From Candidatus Omnitrophota bacterium (GTDB lineage: Bacteria; Omnitrophota; Gorgyraeia; Zapsychrales; Zapsychraceae), in assembly GCA_023247445.1 (NCBI GenBank), contig JAHFGL010000021.1:1-39630 (forward strand): a stretch of DNA of 39,630 nt. The letters are read 5' to 3'. The translations under genes were made by a program, and so were the position numbers. Positions 17,820-26,337 of the stretch are shown in pieces. Numbering within the stretch: the stretch's first letter is position 1; the number at the start of each line of letters is the position of its first letter. The notes below the pieces were generated by a model. That model was given only the letters and a program-made list of their open reading frames with translations. It had not been told where the DNA came from and ran no database searches.

Positions 17820-20078
17820 ATGTTTAAAAAAACTCCCACAGGTAAGACAATTGTCATAATCGCCGTCATTCTTCTGGCTAGTATTTTAGTATTTCGAAAC
17901 AAACTGGAATATTTGTTTAATTCGCCGAATGATATGCGCTCAAAGTTAGCCCATATTGCTAAAACAAGGAATATGCAAACGATAAGAGAAGACTATTTAC
18001 GCAAAACTAAAAAAGACTTTGATAATACTGCGAATCCAGTATCGCTAGAAAAATATAAATTTTATGCCATTTATGCTGAAACTCTTTTTAGTCTTTATCG
18101 CTACCCAGAGGCCATTACGTATTTCACGAGCGCCATCGATCTTATCCCAAAGATTAGAGAAGAGAAAAGCCTTCCCATCAGCGAGTTAAATCGCCAAGCA
18201 AGACATTTATATTTTAGTGCCCTTGTCACCCACATTTATCTGGCCGACTGTAACAAAAAAGACTCCCCCAATAGTTCCCATGACAAAATTTTCCCTTCAT
18301 GGCAAAACACCTGTCCGAGTGAGAATCAACATCTTATAACCGCCATTTCAATCCTTAAGCAACTTCTTGCAATTAATGCGGATGATTTAACCGCTAAATG
18401 GTTATTAAACTTAGCCTACATGAAAATTGGACAGTACCCAAAAGGAGTTCCCAAGAATTATCTAATTGATCCAGCAGTATTTGAATCTGCGGAAAATATT
18501 CCACGTTTTAAGAATATTGCTTCTCAAATAGGGATTGATCATTTTGGATTAAGTGGAGGAACGCTTCTGGAAGATCTCGATGGTGATAATCTCATTGATA
18601 TCATTGCAACCAGTGTTGATATTCGAACACAGATACGATATTTTCATAATAACGGCGATGGGACATTTATCGACAAAACGGCTGAAGCTGGATTATTAGG
18701 AATAACCGGTGGCGATAACATTATCCAAGGTGATTACGATAATGATGGATTTGTTGATCTGTTTATTGTCCGTGGGGCTTGGCTTGGAAGCTTAGACAAT
18801 TATCCATATACGCTACTTCACAATAACGGCAATGGAACTTTTACGGATGTAACCATTAAAGCAGGCCTAGCCAAAAAGTTTTATCCTGCGTTATCGGTCG
18901 CCTGGGCGGACTTTGATAATGATGGATATCTTGATCTTTACGTTGGGAGTCAAATGAGTTTAAATACTCTTTTGCCTGCGGCTGTCGATCCCACGACCAC
19001 GGCCGCTGTTAAATTTTATCCTTCACAACTATTTCACAATAATGGAAACGGAACATTCACCGATATTGCCAAAGAAGCGGGGGTAGAGAACCGTCACCAT
19101 ACAACTGCCGTTTCCTGGGGAGATTATGACAAGGATGGGTATCCCGATCTTTATGTTTCCAATTTGGGCTCCAATAATCGCCTCTATCATAATAATCGCA
19201 ATAAAACATTTACGGATGTGGCGATGGAACTAAATGTCACAGAACCGTTTTATAGCACCACGGCTTGGTTTTGGGATTTTAATAATGATGGAAATTTGGA
19301 TATTTTTGTTCCCAACTATACCATCGTGACAGATGAGATTATTGCTGGATATTTAAATTTGCCAATAGCACAAAAAACCGCTAATCGTCTTTACAGGGGA
19401 GATGGTCAGGGAGGGTTTCGCGATGTTTCATCTGAACAAGATTTTAATTACCCCATAGCCGGTGCAGGGTCTAATTTGGGCGATATTGATAACGATGGTT
19501 TTCCCGATTTGTTTCTCGGAAATTCTCCTCTTTTTAATGAGGGGATCTTTCCGCAGAAGGTTCTTCGAACTGTAAAAGGAAAACATTTTTCTGATATAAC
19601 AAAGGCTGGCGGGTTTGGCTATATTGGTGAAGGATCATGCGTTTCTTTTGCCGACTTAGATAATGATGGTGATCAAGATATCCTGCAAGAGATAACCGAT
19701 CCACAGTTTGGTCCACAAACGACCAACTTATTTGAAAATCCTGGATTTGGAAACAACTGGATTACGATAAAACTTATTGGTGTTAAATCAAACCGTTCCG
19801 CGATTGGAGCGCGCATCCAAATCGAAGTTAAAGAGAAAGACGGCAATCGCTTTATTTATGCGGATGTAAATAGCGGGGGAAGCTTTGGGGCAAACAGCCT
19901 GCAGCAAGAAATCGGGTTAGGCCAAGCGGTAAAAATTAATTCTCTTAAAATCTTTTGGCCAACGAGTAACCTTACGCAAATTTTTGAAAACGTGCCTATT
20001 AATGAATTTCTAGAAATTCACGAGGGTGACGATAAATATAGGACAGTTAAACGAAAGAAAATTATGCTCACTCAATAA
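17820..20078 (+). CDS. Anchored TPR-like / FG-GAP (VCBS) repeat protein with UnbV/ASPIC domain
   Basis: ATG 17820 lies 10 bases after the UbiA stop; an upstream in-frame TTG (17787) inside UbiA is unlikely. The 752 residues start with a membrane anchor (about 8-26), then a helical TPR-like region (to about 220). A beta-propeller follows, made of repeats with calcium loops of the DxDxDGxxD type (DLDGDNLID, DYDNDGFVD, DFDNDGYLD, DYDKDGYPD, DFNNDGNLD, DIDNDGFPD, DLDNDGDQD). The last ~90 residues are an ASPIC/UnbV domain (SAIGARIQIE ... SLKIFWP). Such proteins are extracytoplasmic and often sit in surface-polymer loci; the function is not established. Its stop overlaps the convergent flavoprotein stop by 7 bases. 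Confidence 0.88.
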   Translation: MFKKTPTGKTIVIIAVILLASILVFRNKLEYLFNSPNDMRSKLAHIAKTRNMQTIREDYLRKTKKDFDNTANPVSLEKYKFYAIYAETLFSLYRYPEAITYFTSAIDLIPKIREEKSLPISELNRQARHLYFSALVTHIYLADCNKKDSPNSSHDKIFPSWQNTCPSENQHLITAISILKQLLAINADDLTAKWLLNLAYMKIGQYPKGVPKNYLIDPAVFESAENIPRFKNIASQIGIDHFGLSGGTLLEDLDGDNLIDIIATSVDIRTQIRYFHNNGDGTFIDKTAEAGLLGITGGDNIIQGDYDNDGFVDLFIVRGAWLGSLDNYPYTLLHNNGNGTFTDVTIKAGLAKKFYPALSVAWADFDNDGYLDLYVGSQMSLNTLLPAAVDPTTTAAVKFYPSQLFHNNGNGTFTDIAKEAGVENRHHTTAVSWGDYDKDGYPDLYVSNLGSNNRLYHNNRNKTFTDVAMELNVTEPFYSTTAWFWDFNNDGNLDIFVPNYTIVTDEIIAGYLNLPIAQKTANRLYRGDGQGGFRDVSSEQDFNYPIAGAGSNLGDIDNDGFPDLFLGNSPLFNEGIFPQKVLRTVKGKHFSDITKAGGFGYIGEGSCVSFADLDNDGDQDILQEITDPQFGPQTTNLFENPGFGNNWITIKLIGVKSNRSAIGARIQIEVKEKDGNRFIYADVNSGGSFGANSLQQEIGLGQAVKINSLKIFWPTSNLTQIFENVPINEFLEIHEGDDKYRTVKRKKIMLTQ

Positions 20079-21211
20079 GGTTTTCTATTTTCGATCCAAG
20101 ATAAAATCTTTACATACAGCGCGCGCCAAGGCGGGGGAATCAAACAAGGAAGGATGTAAAGCTTGCTCGTATATATTAAAGCGTAAAAATTTTGTAAGAC
20201 ATTAATAATTTCTCGTTGATACGTTTTGCCCAACTGCTGCATCGGCAATTTCTTATTATAAAGTTCAGCGGCGATTTTTCCTGAAAGAAGGGCGGCCGAA
20301 ATCCCTTCGCCAGTATAAGGATGAATTAGCCCTGCAGCATCGCCTAAAAGAAGATATCCTTTTCCCCAAATAGCGTCCTTGATTCTTAATTTCGCGAATC
20401 GAGAATTGATAATATTAAGTGGAAAGCCCTTGAGCGTGCCTTGCAGAATTCCATCGCCTAAATACTCTTTAACTTTGGGATCTTCGCACCACTGATAAAA
20501 CTTGCCACGAAGATTAGACTTTTTAGTCCCATATCCAATATTTGCCCAACGCTCACCATCTTTCTTAAAAGGAAAAATCCAAAAGTATCCAATATTATCG
20601 GGGTCAAGGAAAAATACGAGGCCGTCATCAATGTTGGGGATTCCCTTAACATATTGCCTAACAGCAATGATACCGTTCTCATACCGCGGCGAAAGGGATG
20701 TCTGTCGTCTTACAATGCTGTTGGATCCATCAGCGCCAACAATAAGATCAGCCTTAACACTTCTTTCATTCTTTTCATGAATAAATTGTATTCCTTGAAT
20801 TGCTCGACACTCATCAAATATCAGCTTTGTTGCTGAAGCCTCTTCTAAAACATCAATCGATTGGTCAACAGTAGCAGTCCAAAGAAGGTAATCAAATGTC
20901 TTACGTGGGATGACATTAAGTGGAGGACTTAATTTTGTAATGCATTCCCCACTTGGATACCAAATTCGATATTTTTGAGTAAGACTCTCTTTGGAAATTT
21001 TATCAGCAATTTCTGGGAAAATTTCACCAATAAGGGGAGGGACAAGCGAAGAAATTCCATCACCACAAATTTTATCGCGAGGATATGAATACTTTTCTAA
21101 TAATAAAATACTAGCGTGCGGATTTTCTTTACGTACCGTCTTAATAAAGGCCAACCCGGCTGGTCCCGCGCCAACAACAACAATGTCATATTTCTCCCGT
21201 AGCTTAAGCAT
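20072..21211 (-). CDS. Geranylgeranyl-reductase-family FAD-dependent oxidoreductase
   Basis: ATG at 21211 gives a 379-residue protein starting just before the dinucleotide-binding motif YDIVVVGAGPAGLAF. Further family marks are the YPRDKICGDG segment, ADLIVGADGSNSIVRR, and GKGYLLLGDAAGLIHPYTGEGISAAL for FAD. This group reduces polyprenyl double bonds in archaeal lipids, chlorophyll and bacterial quinones. With a UbiA prenyltransferase and glycosyltransferases in the same locus, saturation of an isoprenoid lipid carrier is a reasonable guess, not shown. The start overlaps the end of the Wzt gene by 8 bases, so it is the last gene of a wzm-wzt-reductase operon. Confidence 0.85.
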   Translation of the reverse strand: MLKLREKYDIVVVGAGPAGLAFIKTVRKENPHASILLLEKYSYPRDKICGDGISSLVPPLIGEIFPEIADKISKESLTQKYRIWYPSGECITKLSPPLNVIPRKTFDYLLWTATVDQSIDVLEEASATKLIFDECRAIQGIQFIHEKNERSVKADLIVGADGSNSIVRRQTSLSPRYENGIIAVRQYVKGIPNIDDGLVFFLDPDNIGYFWIFPFKKDGERWANIGYGTKKSNLRGKFYQWCEDPKVKEYLGDGILQGTLKGFPLNIINSRFAKLRIKDAIWGKGYLLLGDAAGLIHPYTGEGISAALLSGKIAAELYNKKLPMQQLGKTYQREIINVLQNFYALIYTSKLYILPCLIPPPWRALYVKILSWIENRKPY

Positions 21212-21932
21212 GTTCTTTCCAATATCGCTTAATAATCTCTTCACTGGGGCCTTCCTCAATCAAACGTCCTTCGTGAAGCCACAAGATTCGATTACAATCA
21301 TGCATGATGGAGGGAATATGACTTACCGAAAGAATCGTAACGCCCTTTTTCCTAAGGTCGCTAAGCGTTTTTTTCCCGCGCTCAACAAAATCAATATCGA
21401 GATTAGCAATGATTTCATCAAAAAGAAGTATTTCGGGATCGCAGTGAATCGCCATGGAAAAAACAAGACGCGCCTTCATCCCAGCTGAAAATTGATACAA
21501 TTTTGTTTCTGTATATTCGGTTAATTCAGTAAGTTCAACAATGGAGTCAAATCGTTCATTTGTCGTTCGGCGGGATAAGCCAAAGAGAGCGCAGCAAAGA
21601 TAAATATTGTCACGCATGGTTAAGCGATCGCGCAAGCCGTTAACCAAGCCGATAACAGAGATAACCTTTCCGTTAACCGTAAGCGTTCCGCCACTGCGCT
21701 CATAAATTCCGGCAATGACACTTAACAAAGTGCTTTTGCCAGCCCCGTTTTTCCCAATGATCCCAATCATCTCTCCCGCTAAGACGCTAAAGGATACGTC
21801 CACAAGCGCCCACAATTCCTTTGTTTGGGCGCGACCCGAAATAGCACAAAGCGCCTTTGACAAAAATTGACCCCGTTGATTTGAACCAATGTAGAATTTC
21901 TTCGATAAGTTTTCAACAACAATTCGTTTCAT
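21204..21932 (-). CDS. Wzt/TagH/KpsT-type polysaccharide ABC exporter ATPase
   Basis: The 242-residue ATPase has Walker A G60-KNGAGKST, signature QFSAGMKARL, Walker B ILLFDEIIANLD and the H-loop SHIPSIM. The N-terminal ENLSKKFYIG and the SAGM signature (not SGGQ) are typical of exporters of O-antigen, teichoic acid or capsule. It lacks the C-terminal carbohydrate-binding domain of long Wzt proteins, so export is probably not gated by a terminal sugar cap. Overlap of one base with the permease gene indicates a coupled pair. Confidence 0.93.
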   Translation of the reverse strand: MKRIVVENLSKKFYIGSNQRGQFLSKALCAISGRAQTKELWALVDVSFSVLAGEMIGIIGKNGAGKSTLLSVIAGIYERSGGTLTVNGKVISVIGLVNGLRDRLTMRDNIYLCCALFGLSRRTTNERFDSIVELTELTEYTETKLYQFSAGMKARLVFSMAIHCDPEILLFDEIIANLDIDFVERGKKTLSDLRKKGVTILSVSHIPSIMHDCNRILWLHEGRLIEEGPSEEIIKRYWKEHA

Positions 21933-22690
21933 TACATTAACTCACTAAATTTCTGTTTTAATCTTGAGAATATTAGCTGTCCAACAAATAGCATGAGTAT
22001 CGTATATCCTAACATTCCAGCCAAGAGCCACGTAGAAGGATGGGAAGTATAAATAATAATCTGACGTCCTAAGGTTATAAAATAATACATTGGATTAAAT
22101 AAGTTCACGAAAAAGATATGTGAATTAAGCTCTGCAGCATAAAAAATTGGCGTTAAAAACCACAAGACCTGAACCATAAAAGCCCAAATATTTTCTAGGT
22201 CCATGAAGTAAATTGTCAGCGAAGCCAAAACAAGGGCAAAACCATACAAAAAAAGTGTCAAACACAATAAGATGGGAAGATAAAAGATGATATTAACAAT
22301 TGGGATGTGAAATACCCATAACGTAAAAACAAAAACAATAATTTCAAAGATATGGGAAAAAAGAGCTTTGAAAATAAGGGCGCCAACCAAGGCCTCAATG
22401 GGAAACTTAGTCGATTTAATCAGCAATCGATGTTCATAAATAACGCGTGTTGATTCGGTGGTTACTATCCTAAATAAATTAAAGAGAATGATTCCAAACA
22501 GTAGATAAAGAGGGTAATGTTCAATGTTTTTACCGAGCTGTTGCGAAAAAATAAATAACAGGAGGGAGAACATCAAGAGAGGATTAAGTAGGTACCACAA
22601 AATCCCCAGATAACTTCCTTCATTTTTTAATTTAAATTCTGCCTGAGCGAGTGTTATACTCAAACGCAAAATTTCTTTTAACTGTTTCAT
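21932..22690 (-). CDS. Wzm/TagG/KpsM-type ABC-2 permease
   Basis: The 252-residue protein has a cytoplasmic amphipathic start (LAQAEFKLKNEGSYLGILWYLLNPLLMF), the ABC2-type signature of polysaccharide exporters, and six helices. It forms the channel through which the lipid-linked glycan crosses the inner membrane, working with the ATPase encoded next. The start lies 29 bases from the divergent start at 22720, so both promoters must share or overlap this short gap or lie within the coding ends; I could not identify them. Confidence 0.92.
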   Translation of the reverse strand: MKQLKEILRLSITLAQAEFKLKNEGSYLGILWYLLNPLLMFSLLLFIFSQQLGKNIEHYPLYLLFGIILFNLFRIVTTESTRVIYEHRLLIKSTKFPIEALVGALIFKALFSHIFEIIVFVFTLWVFHIPIVNIIFYLPILLCLTLFLYGFALVLASLTIYFMDLENIWAFMVQVLWFLTPIFYAAELNSHIFFVNLFNPMYYFITLGRQIIIYTSHPSTWLLAGMLGYTILMLFVGQLIFSRLKQKFSELM

Positions 22691-22719
22691 AAACTTTATT
22701 AAGATTAATCTAGTTGATT

Positions 22720-24537
22720 ATGATTAAAACTCTTCTGGGGTTCGTCCTTTTAATATATCCATTTCTTTTCATTAGTAAAGAGCAAGGCCAAAAAAATGCC
22801 TTTCCGTATTTTCTTCTCTATATAATTGGCCTAAATCTTTTGGTCGCCCTTATCACGCAGGCCCTACATATCTTTACTTACCCCGTTGTCATTGCCACGC
22901 ATTTACTCATCATTCTTATCGTTAGCTTCAAACTAAAATCAAAATTAAGCGAGCGCCTTCGTTCACTGGTTAGCTTAAAATCCGTTGACTGGACTCTTTT
23001 AGTGGTTGTTGTCATCGCTTTTTTGCACCTTTATTCAATCCACTTTAACTATTCCGGCAAAATTACAGTCGCGACAACGCCTCAATACCAAGATGTTCAA
23101 CATATGAAATATATTTATCCTTATTTTGCGGATGAATGGAGCGCTGTTGCATTTATAAAAAGCAGTATTCGTACACATGCGTTGCCACTGATTAACCCGC
23201 TGGCCGCAACTGAACTTCAAATAACAAATTTTGAATTTATCTTTCATAGCTTCCTAGCCGAGATATTTGTTCTACTGGGCCTTGATCCACTACTAAGCTA
23301 TACAGCCATAACGATCATAACCAGCCTAATCGTTGTTATTCTTATTTATCTTTTTTTAAAGCTTCAGCTAAGCAATCCAACCATCGCCGCCATAACAAGC
23401 CTTTTAGTGCTCTATATTACTAGTGGTGCCAATCTTCCCGGGTTATGGACATTGATTCCCCTAATCGCAGGGATCATTCTGCTACTGGTTGGTTTTATCT
23501 TTATCTCACTCAACAATCTACCAATGATATTTTTATCTTTATTTCTGGCACTTTTATTCTATCCGCCATTATTTCCTTTTTGCACCATCATCATTATTTC
23601 TTATATCTTTCAACAATCAAGATTATCAAAAAGCATCCAATTAAATAAGATTTGGCCTTACATGATCGTTTGCCTGATAGTCTTTATCGTTATTGCGCTG
23701 CCATTCTTACTTCGAGACAAAGCCGCAGGATATTTTGTATCAGAAATCTTTCTATCCAAGATACTTTATCCAGTTTATATCGCCGATTCGATTCCGCAAT
23801 ATGCCCCATGGTATATTATTCCAATCGTTACTTTATTATTTGGACTATTGGGCATCGTTATCGTATCTAAAAGAACGCCATGGTTAAACAGTACTCTGTG
23901 GCTTGGCATTATCTTTTGGGCGATTTATTCGATCGCGACTTTTCGGATTATCATTGAATATCAACGGGTGGTTATCGTCACATCGATTCTTCTAACGATT
24001 ATTGCTGGGTATGGAATAAATGCTGTATTTATTTATTTTAAAAATACTATTTTTTCAACGCATCCAAAGATTCTTCATTCAGTTCTGTGGCTAACACTCG
24101 TATTCTTATTTATCATGTCTTTTAATTACACCAAGGATGAACGCTGGCAAAAATTGACCTTGCTCCATAAACCTTCGGCAACGATTCGCATCCCAGCTGC
24201 GCCTGCCAACAATTATCTTCAGCCGGATGATTTACGTTTATTTAAAAACATACAACACCTTATTTTCTTAAGTTTACCGTGGAAGGGAGTTGTTATTGGG
24301 ATTGCAACCGACAATTTTCCTTCCAGCACAAAGGCAGGAAATGTCACAGTTAGTCAAAGATTATATTACGAATTTATGAATCTAACCTGTGAACAGAAAT
24401 TTGAATCGGCCAAAAATAGCAGGACTAGCTATGTTTATTCAGAAAAATTCAGCTGCCCTGATTTTGAATTAATCGAAGAAAGTAAGGAAGGACTCTATCT
24501 TTACCGCTTTAATTTCATCAATTACGCTTACTATTAA
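22720..24537 (+). CDS. Polytopic membrane protein, GT-C-like, unassigned
   Basis: ATG 22720 is chosen over TTG 22714. The 605-residue protein has about twelve helices and, after the fourth, an extracytoplasmic loop with YFADEWSAVAFIKSSI and INPLAATELQITNFEFIFHSFLAEIFVLLG. A long C-terminal soluble segment (about 500-605) contains a NYLQPDDLRLFKN region. The topology, with an acidic first loop and a soluble tail, resembles GT-C glycosyltransferases or O-antigen-type membrane proteins, but I see no decisive motif. Position beside Wzm/Wzt supports a role in glycan assembly. It ends 10 bases before the convergent grxD stop. Confidence 0.6.
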   Translation: MIKTLLGFVLLIYPFLFISKEQGQKNAFPYFLLYIIGLNLLVALITQALHIFTYPVVIATHLLIILIVSFKLKSKLSERLRSLVSLKSVDWTLLVVVVIAFLHLYSIHFNYSGKITVATTPQYQDVQHMKYIYPYFADEWSAVAFIKSSIRTHALPLINPLAATELQITNFEFIFHSFLAEIFVLLGLDPLLSYTAITIITSLIVVILIYLFLKLQLSNPTIAAITSLLVLYITSGANLPGLWTLIPLIAGIILLLVGFIFISLNNLPMIFLSLFLALLFYPPLFPFCTIIIISYIFQQSRLSKSIQLNKIWPYMIVCLIVFIVIALPFLLRDKAAGYFVSEIFLSKILYPVYIADSIPQYAPWYIIPIVTLLFGLLGIVIVSKRTPWLNSTLWLGIIFWAIYSIATFRIIIEYQRVVIVTSILLTIIAGYGINAVFIYFKNTIFSTHPKILHSVLWLTLVFLFIMSFNYTKDERWQKLTLLHKPSATIRIPAAPANNYLQPDDLRLFKNIQHLIFLSLPWKGVVIGIATDNFPSSTKAGNVTVSQRLYYEFMNLTCEQKFESAKNSRTSYVYSEKFSCPDFELIEESKEGLYLYRFNFINYAYY

Positions 24538-24547
24538 GCAATCCGCG

Positions 24548-24859
24548 TTACTTACCTAATAGCTTAGTTAATTCACCGCTACCATGCAGTTCTGTCACGA
24601 TATCACAACCACCCACGAGTTCACCATCAACATATAATTGAGGGAAGGTTGGCCAATCAGAATATTCTTTGAGTGCCCCACGCAATTCTTCGTTTTCTAA
24701 AATGTTAACGGTCTTAAATGGAACTTCATGTTCTTTTAAAATATCAACTGTCCTTGCCGAAAATCCACACATCGGACTATCTTTTGTACCCTTCATATAA
24801 AGGATTACTTTATTACTTTTAAGATCATTCTCAATTTGCTGCTTAATTTCATCGCGCAT
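24548..24859 (-). CDS. grxD: Monothiol CGFS glutaredoxin
   Basis: This 103-residue protein has the monothiol active site C31-G-F-S, WPTFPQLYVDGELVGGCDI for glutathione binding, and the usual length of bacterial Grx4/GrxD. Such proteins bind a glutathione-ligated 2Fe-2S cluster and work with BolA partners in Fe-S delivery. The bolA-type gene lies 13 bases upstream in the same operon, matching the known Grx4-BolA pairing. A clear AAGGAGAT ribosome site precedes the start. It is the last gene of the glutathione operon. Confidence 0.95.
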   Translation of the reverse strand: MRDEIKQQIENDLKSNKVILYMKGTKDSPMCGFSARTVDILKEHEVPFKTVNILENEELRGALKEYSDWPTFPQLYVDGELVGGCDIVTELHGSGELTKLLGK

Positions 24860-24872
24860 GTTGTATCTCCTT

Positions 24873-25133
24873 CTATAAATTATATTGTGATTTAACTTCG
24901 TTCCACTTAAGTGGTGTAAATGTTTTAAGCGCTAGCGCATGAACATCCGCGGCCATCGCTTGTTTTAGAGGTTTCATGACCATCTGATGTTGTTTAATGA
25001 GCATCAGGCCTTCAAAAGCAGGGCTGATCACAATGGCCTGTAGATGCTGTCCATCGTTCATCGGATCAAGGATATACGCCGTTGCGCCGGGAATATTGCT
25101 TTCGATAATATTTTTAATGTCGTTTAAATTCAT
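24873..25133 (-). CDS. BolA-family protein (IbaG-like)
   Basis: The 86-residue protein has the BolA fold signature: LNDIKNIIESNIPGATAYILD, a HLQAIVISPAFEG strand, the LIKQHQMVMKPL helix and ADVHALALKTFTP near the end, which carries the conserved His of the family. BolA proteins bind monothiol glutaredoxins with a shared 2Fe-2S cluster. Its start overlaps the glutaredoxin gene upstream by 20 bases and it precedes grxD. The second BolA at 29254 is diverged, so the genome has at least two. Confidence 0.92.
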   Translation of the reverse strand: MNLNDIKNIIESNIPGATAYILDPMNDGQHLQAIVISPAFEGLMLIKQHQMVMKPLKQAMAADVHALALKTFTPLKWNEVKSQYNL

Positions 25134-25356
25134 TTTTCAACCATTCAATAATGTCATCGGACTCATAAAGCGCTTGGCCATCAATGACCAGGCAGGGAAC
25201 TTGCGACTTCCCGCCAATTTTAATAAGATCCTCACGATTTTGCCGACCTTCATGAGTATCCTTAAGAACTAGTTTAATATTATTTTGTTCAATAAACCTT
25301 AGAACTTTTTGAGAGTAGGGACAAGATTGTGTGTAATACAAAACTAGGTTGGCCAT
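25114..25356 (-). CDS. Dithiol-type glutaredoxin (CPYS)
   Basis: The 80-residue thioredoxin-fold protein has active-site C12-P-Y-S15, the cis-proline VPCLVIDG segment and LYESDDIIEWL for the C-terminal helix. The second active-site cysteine is Ser, so it should act by a monothiol glutathione mechanism although it belongs with the GrxC-type group. It sits 15 bases after gshB. Together with gshA/gshB this supplies both the thiol and its exchange enzyme. Confidence 0.92.
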   Translation of the reverse strand: MANLVLYYTQSCPYSQKVLRFIEQNNIKLVLKDTHEGRQNREDLIKIGGKSQVPCLVIDGQALYESDDIIEWLKNEFKRH

Positions 25357-25371
25357 TGACCTTAATTTCCT

Positions 25372-26337
25372 TTAAGCGTGTATTCTATCCTTATGCTTAC
25401 TTTGGTCAATGAGTTTTTCAACAAAATCGATCACTTTGTCTTCGAGTTGAACTTTATACAGTTGATTCATTTCCTGAAGACAGGTAGGGGAGGTTACATT
25501 AACTTCAATTAAATACTCACCCATGATATCAATGCCCACAAAATATAATCCAAGCTTACGTAGTTCTGGCTTTAAGATTTCGATAATTTCCTGATCGCGT
25601 TTGGTGATTTCGGTTGCGACACATTTTCCGCCCGCAAAAATATTATTACGATGATCGTCTTGGGCATGAACACGAAGAACCGCACCGAGGGGCTCGCCAT
25701 TAAAGAGTAAAATACGTTTATCACCATCTTTCGCCTGCGGCACATATTGCTGGGCAATGGCTGGGCGGTTGCCGTTTACAGTCATCATCTCAATAATAAC
25801 ATTCGTGTTTTCATCGCCTTTTTTGACATGAAACACACCTTTGCCGCCATGACCATCCGTTGGTTTAATAATAATATCTTTTTCTTCATCTAAAAATTTA
25901 AGAAGCTGATCTTTCTTTGACGAAACAAGGGTTCGGGGGACAATCGATGTAAATTGTGTCGCCCATAATTTTTCATTAACGGTTCTTACTCCCGAAGAAC
26001 TATTAATGACCGGGATGGAAGAAGGCAACAAGTCCAATAGTAACGTATTCGTTAAATATTCTTGATCAAAGGGAGGGTCGCTACGAATAAAAACAACATC
26101 TATTTCGTTTTCGACCAAAGCTACTTTTTGATGTTCGACAAATGGTTTATCTTTAACAAGCTGGGGTGTAACTTCAATTACATCAAAATAAAGTTTGCCA
26201 TTCTTTCGCGTGATTCCATCATTAGGCAAATAATAAACCTTATGTCCACGGCGTGAAGCCGCAAGCATCAGGATAAAGGAGGTATCTTTATCCATAACGA
26301 CAGTATTAAGTGGATCCATCAAGAATAAGAAGTTCAT
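25372..26337 (-). CDS. gshB: Glutathione synthetase
   Basis: The 321-residue ATP-grasp enzyme joins gamma-glutamylcysteine and glycine. It shows the N-terminal FLMDPLNTVVMDKDTSFILML block, SSSGVRTVNEKLWATQF, the ATP-binding IIKPTDGHGGKGVFHV loop, DKRILLFNGEPLGAVLRV and the metal/glycine end VGIDIMGEYLIEVNVTSPTCLQEM. Length and motifs match proteobacterial-type GshB. ATG overlaps the gshA stop by 4 bases (ATGA), so translation is coupled. Confidence 0.95.
   Translation of the reverse strand: MNFLFLMDPLNTVVMDKDTSFILMLAASRRGHKVYYLPNDGITRKNGKLYFDVIEVTPQLVKDKPFVEHQKVALVENEIDVVFIRSDPPFDQEYLTNTLLLDLLPSSIPVINSSSGVRTVNEKLWATQFTSIVPRTLVSSKKDQLLKFLDEEKDIIIKPTDGHGGKGVFHVKKGDENTNVIIEMMTVNGNRPAIAQQYVPQAKDGDKRILLFNGEPLGAVLRVHAQDDHRNNIFAGGKCVATEITKRDQEIIEILKPELRKLGLYFVGIDIMGEYLIEVNVTSPTCLQEMNQLYKVQLEDKVIDFVEKLIDQSKHKDRIHA

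Noticed and set aside
20991-21488. 165-codon + strand open frame opposite the reductase and Wzt genes
   Set aside because: It lies wholly antisense to two well-supported genes, has no recognisable motif or ribosome site, and its sequence mirrors the conserved ABC and FAD codons.
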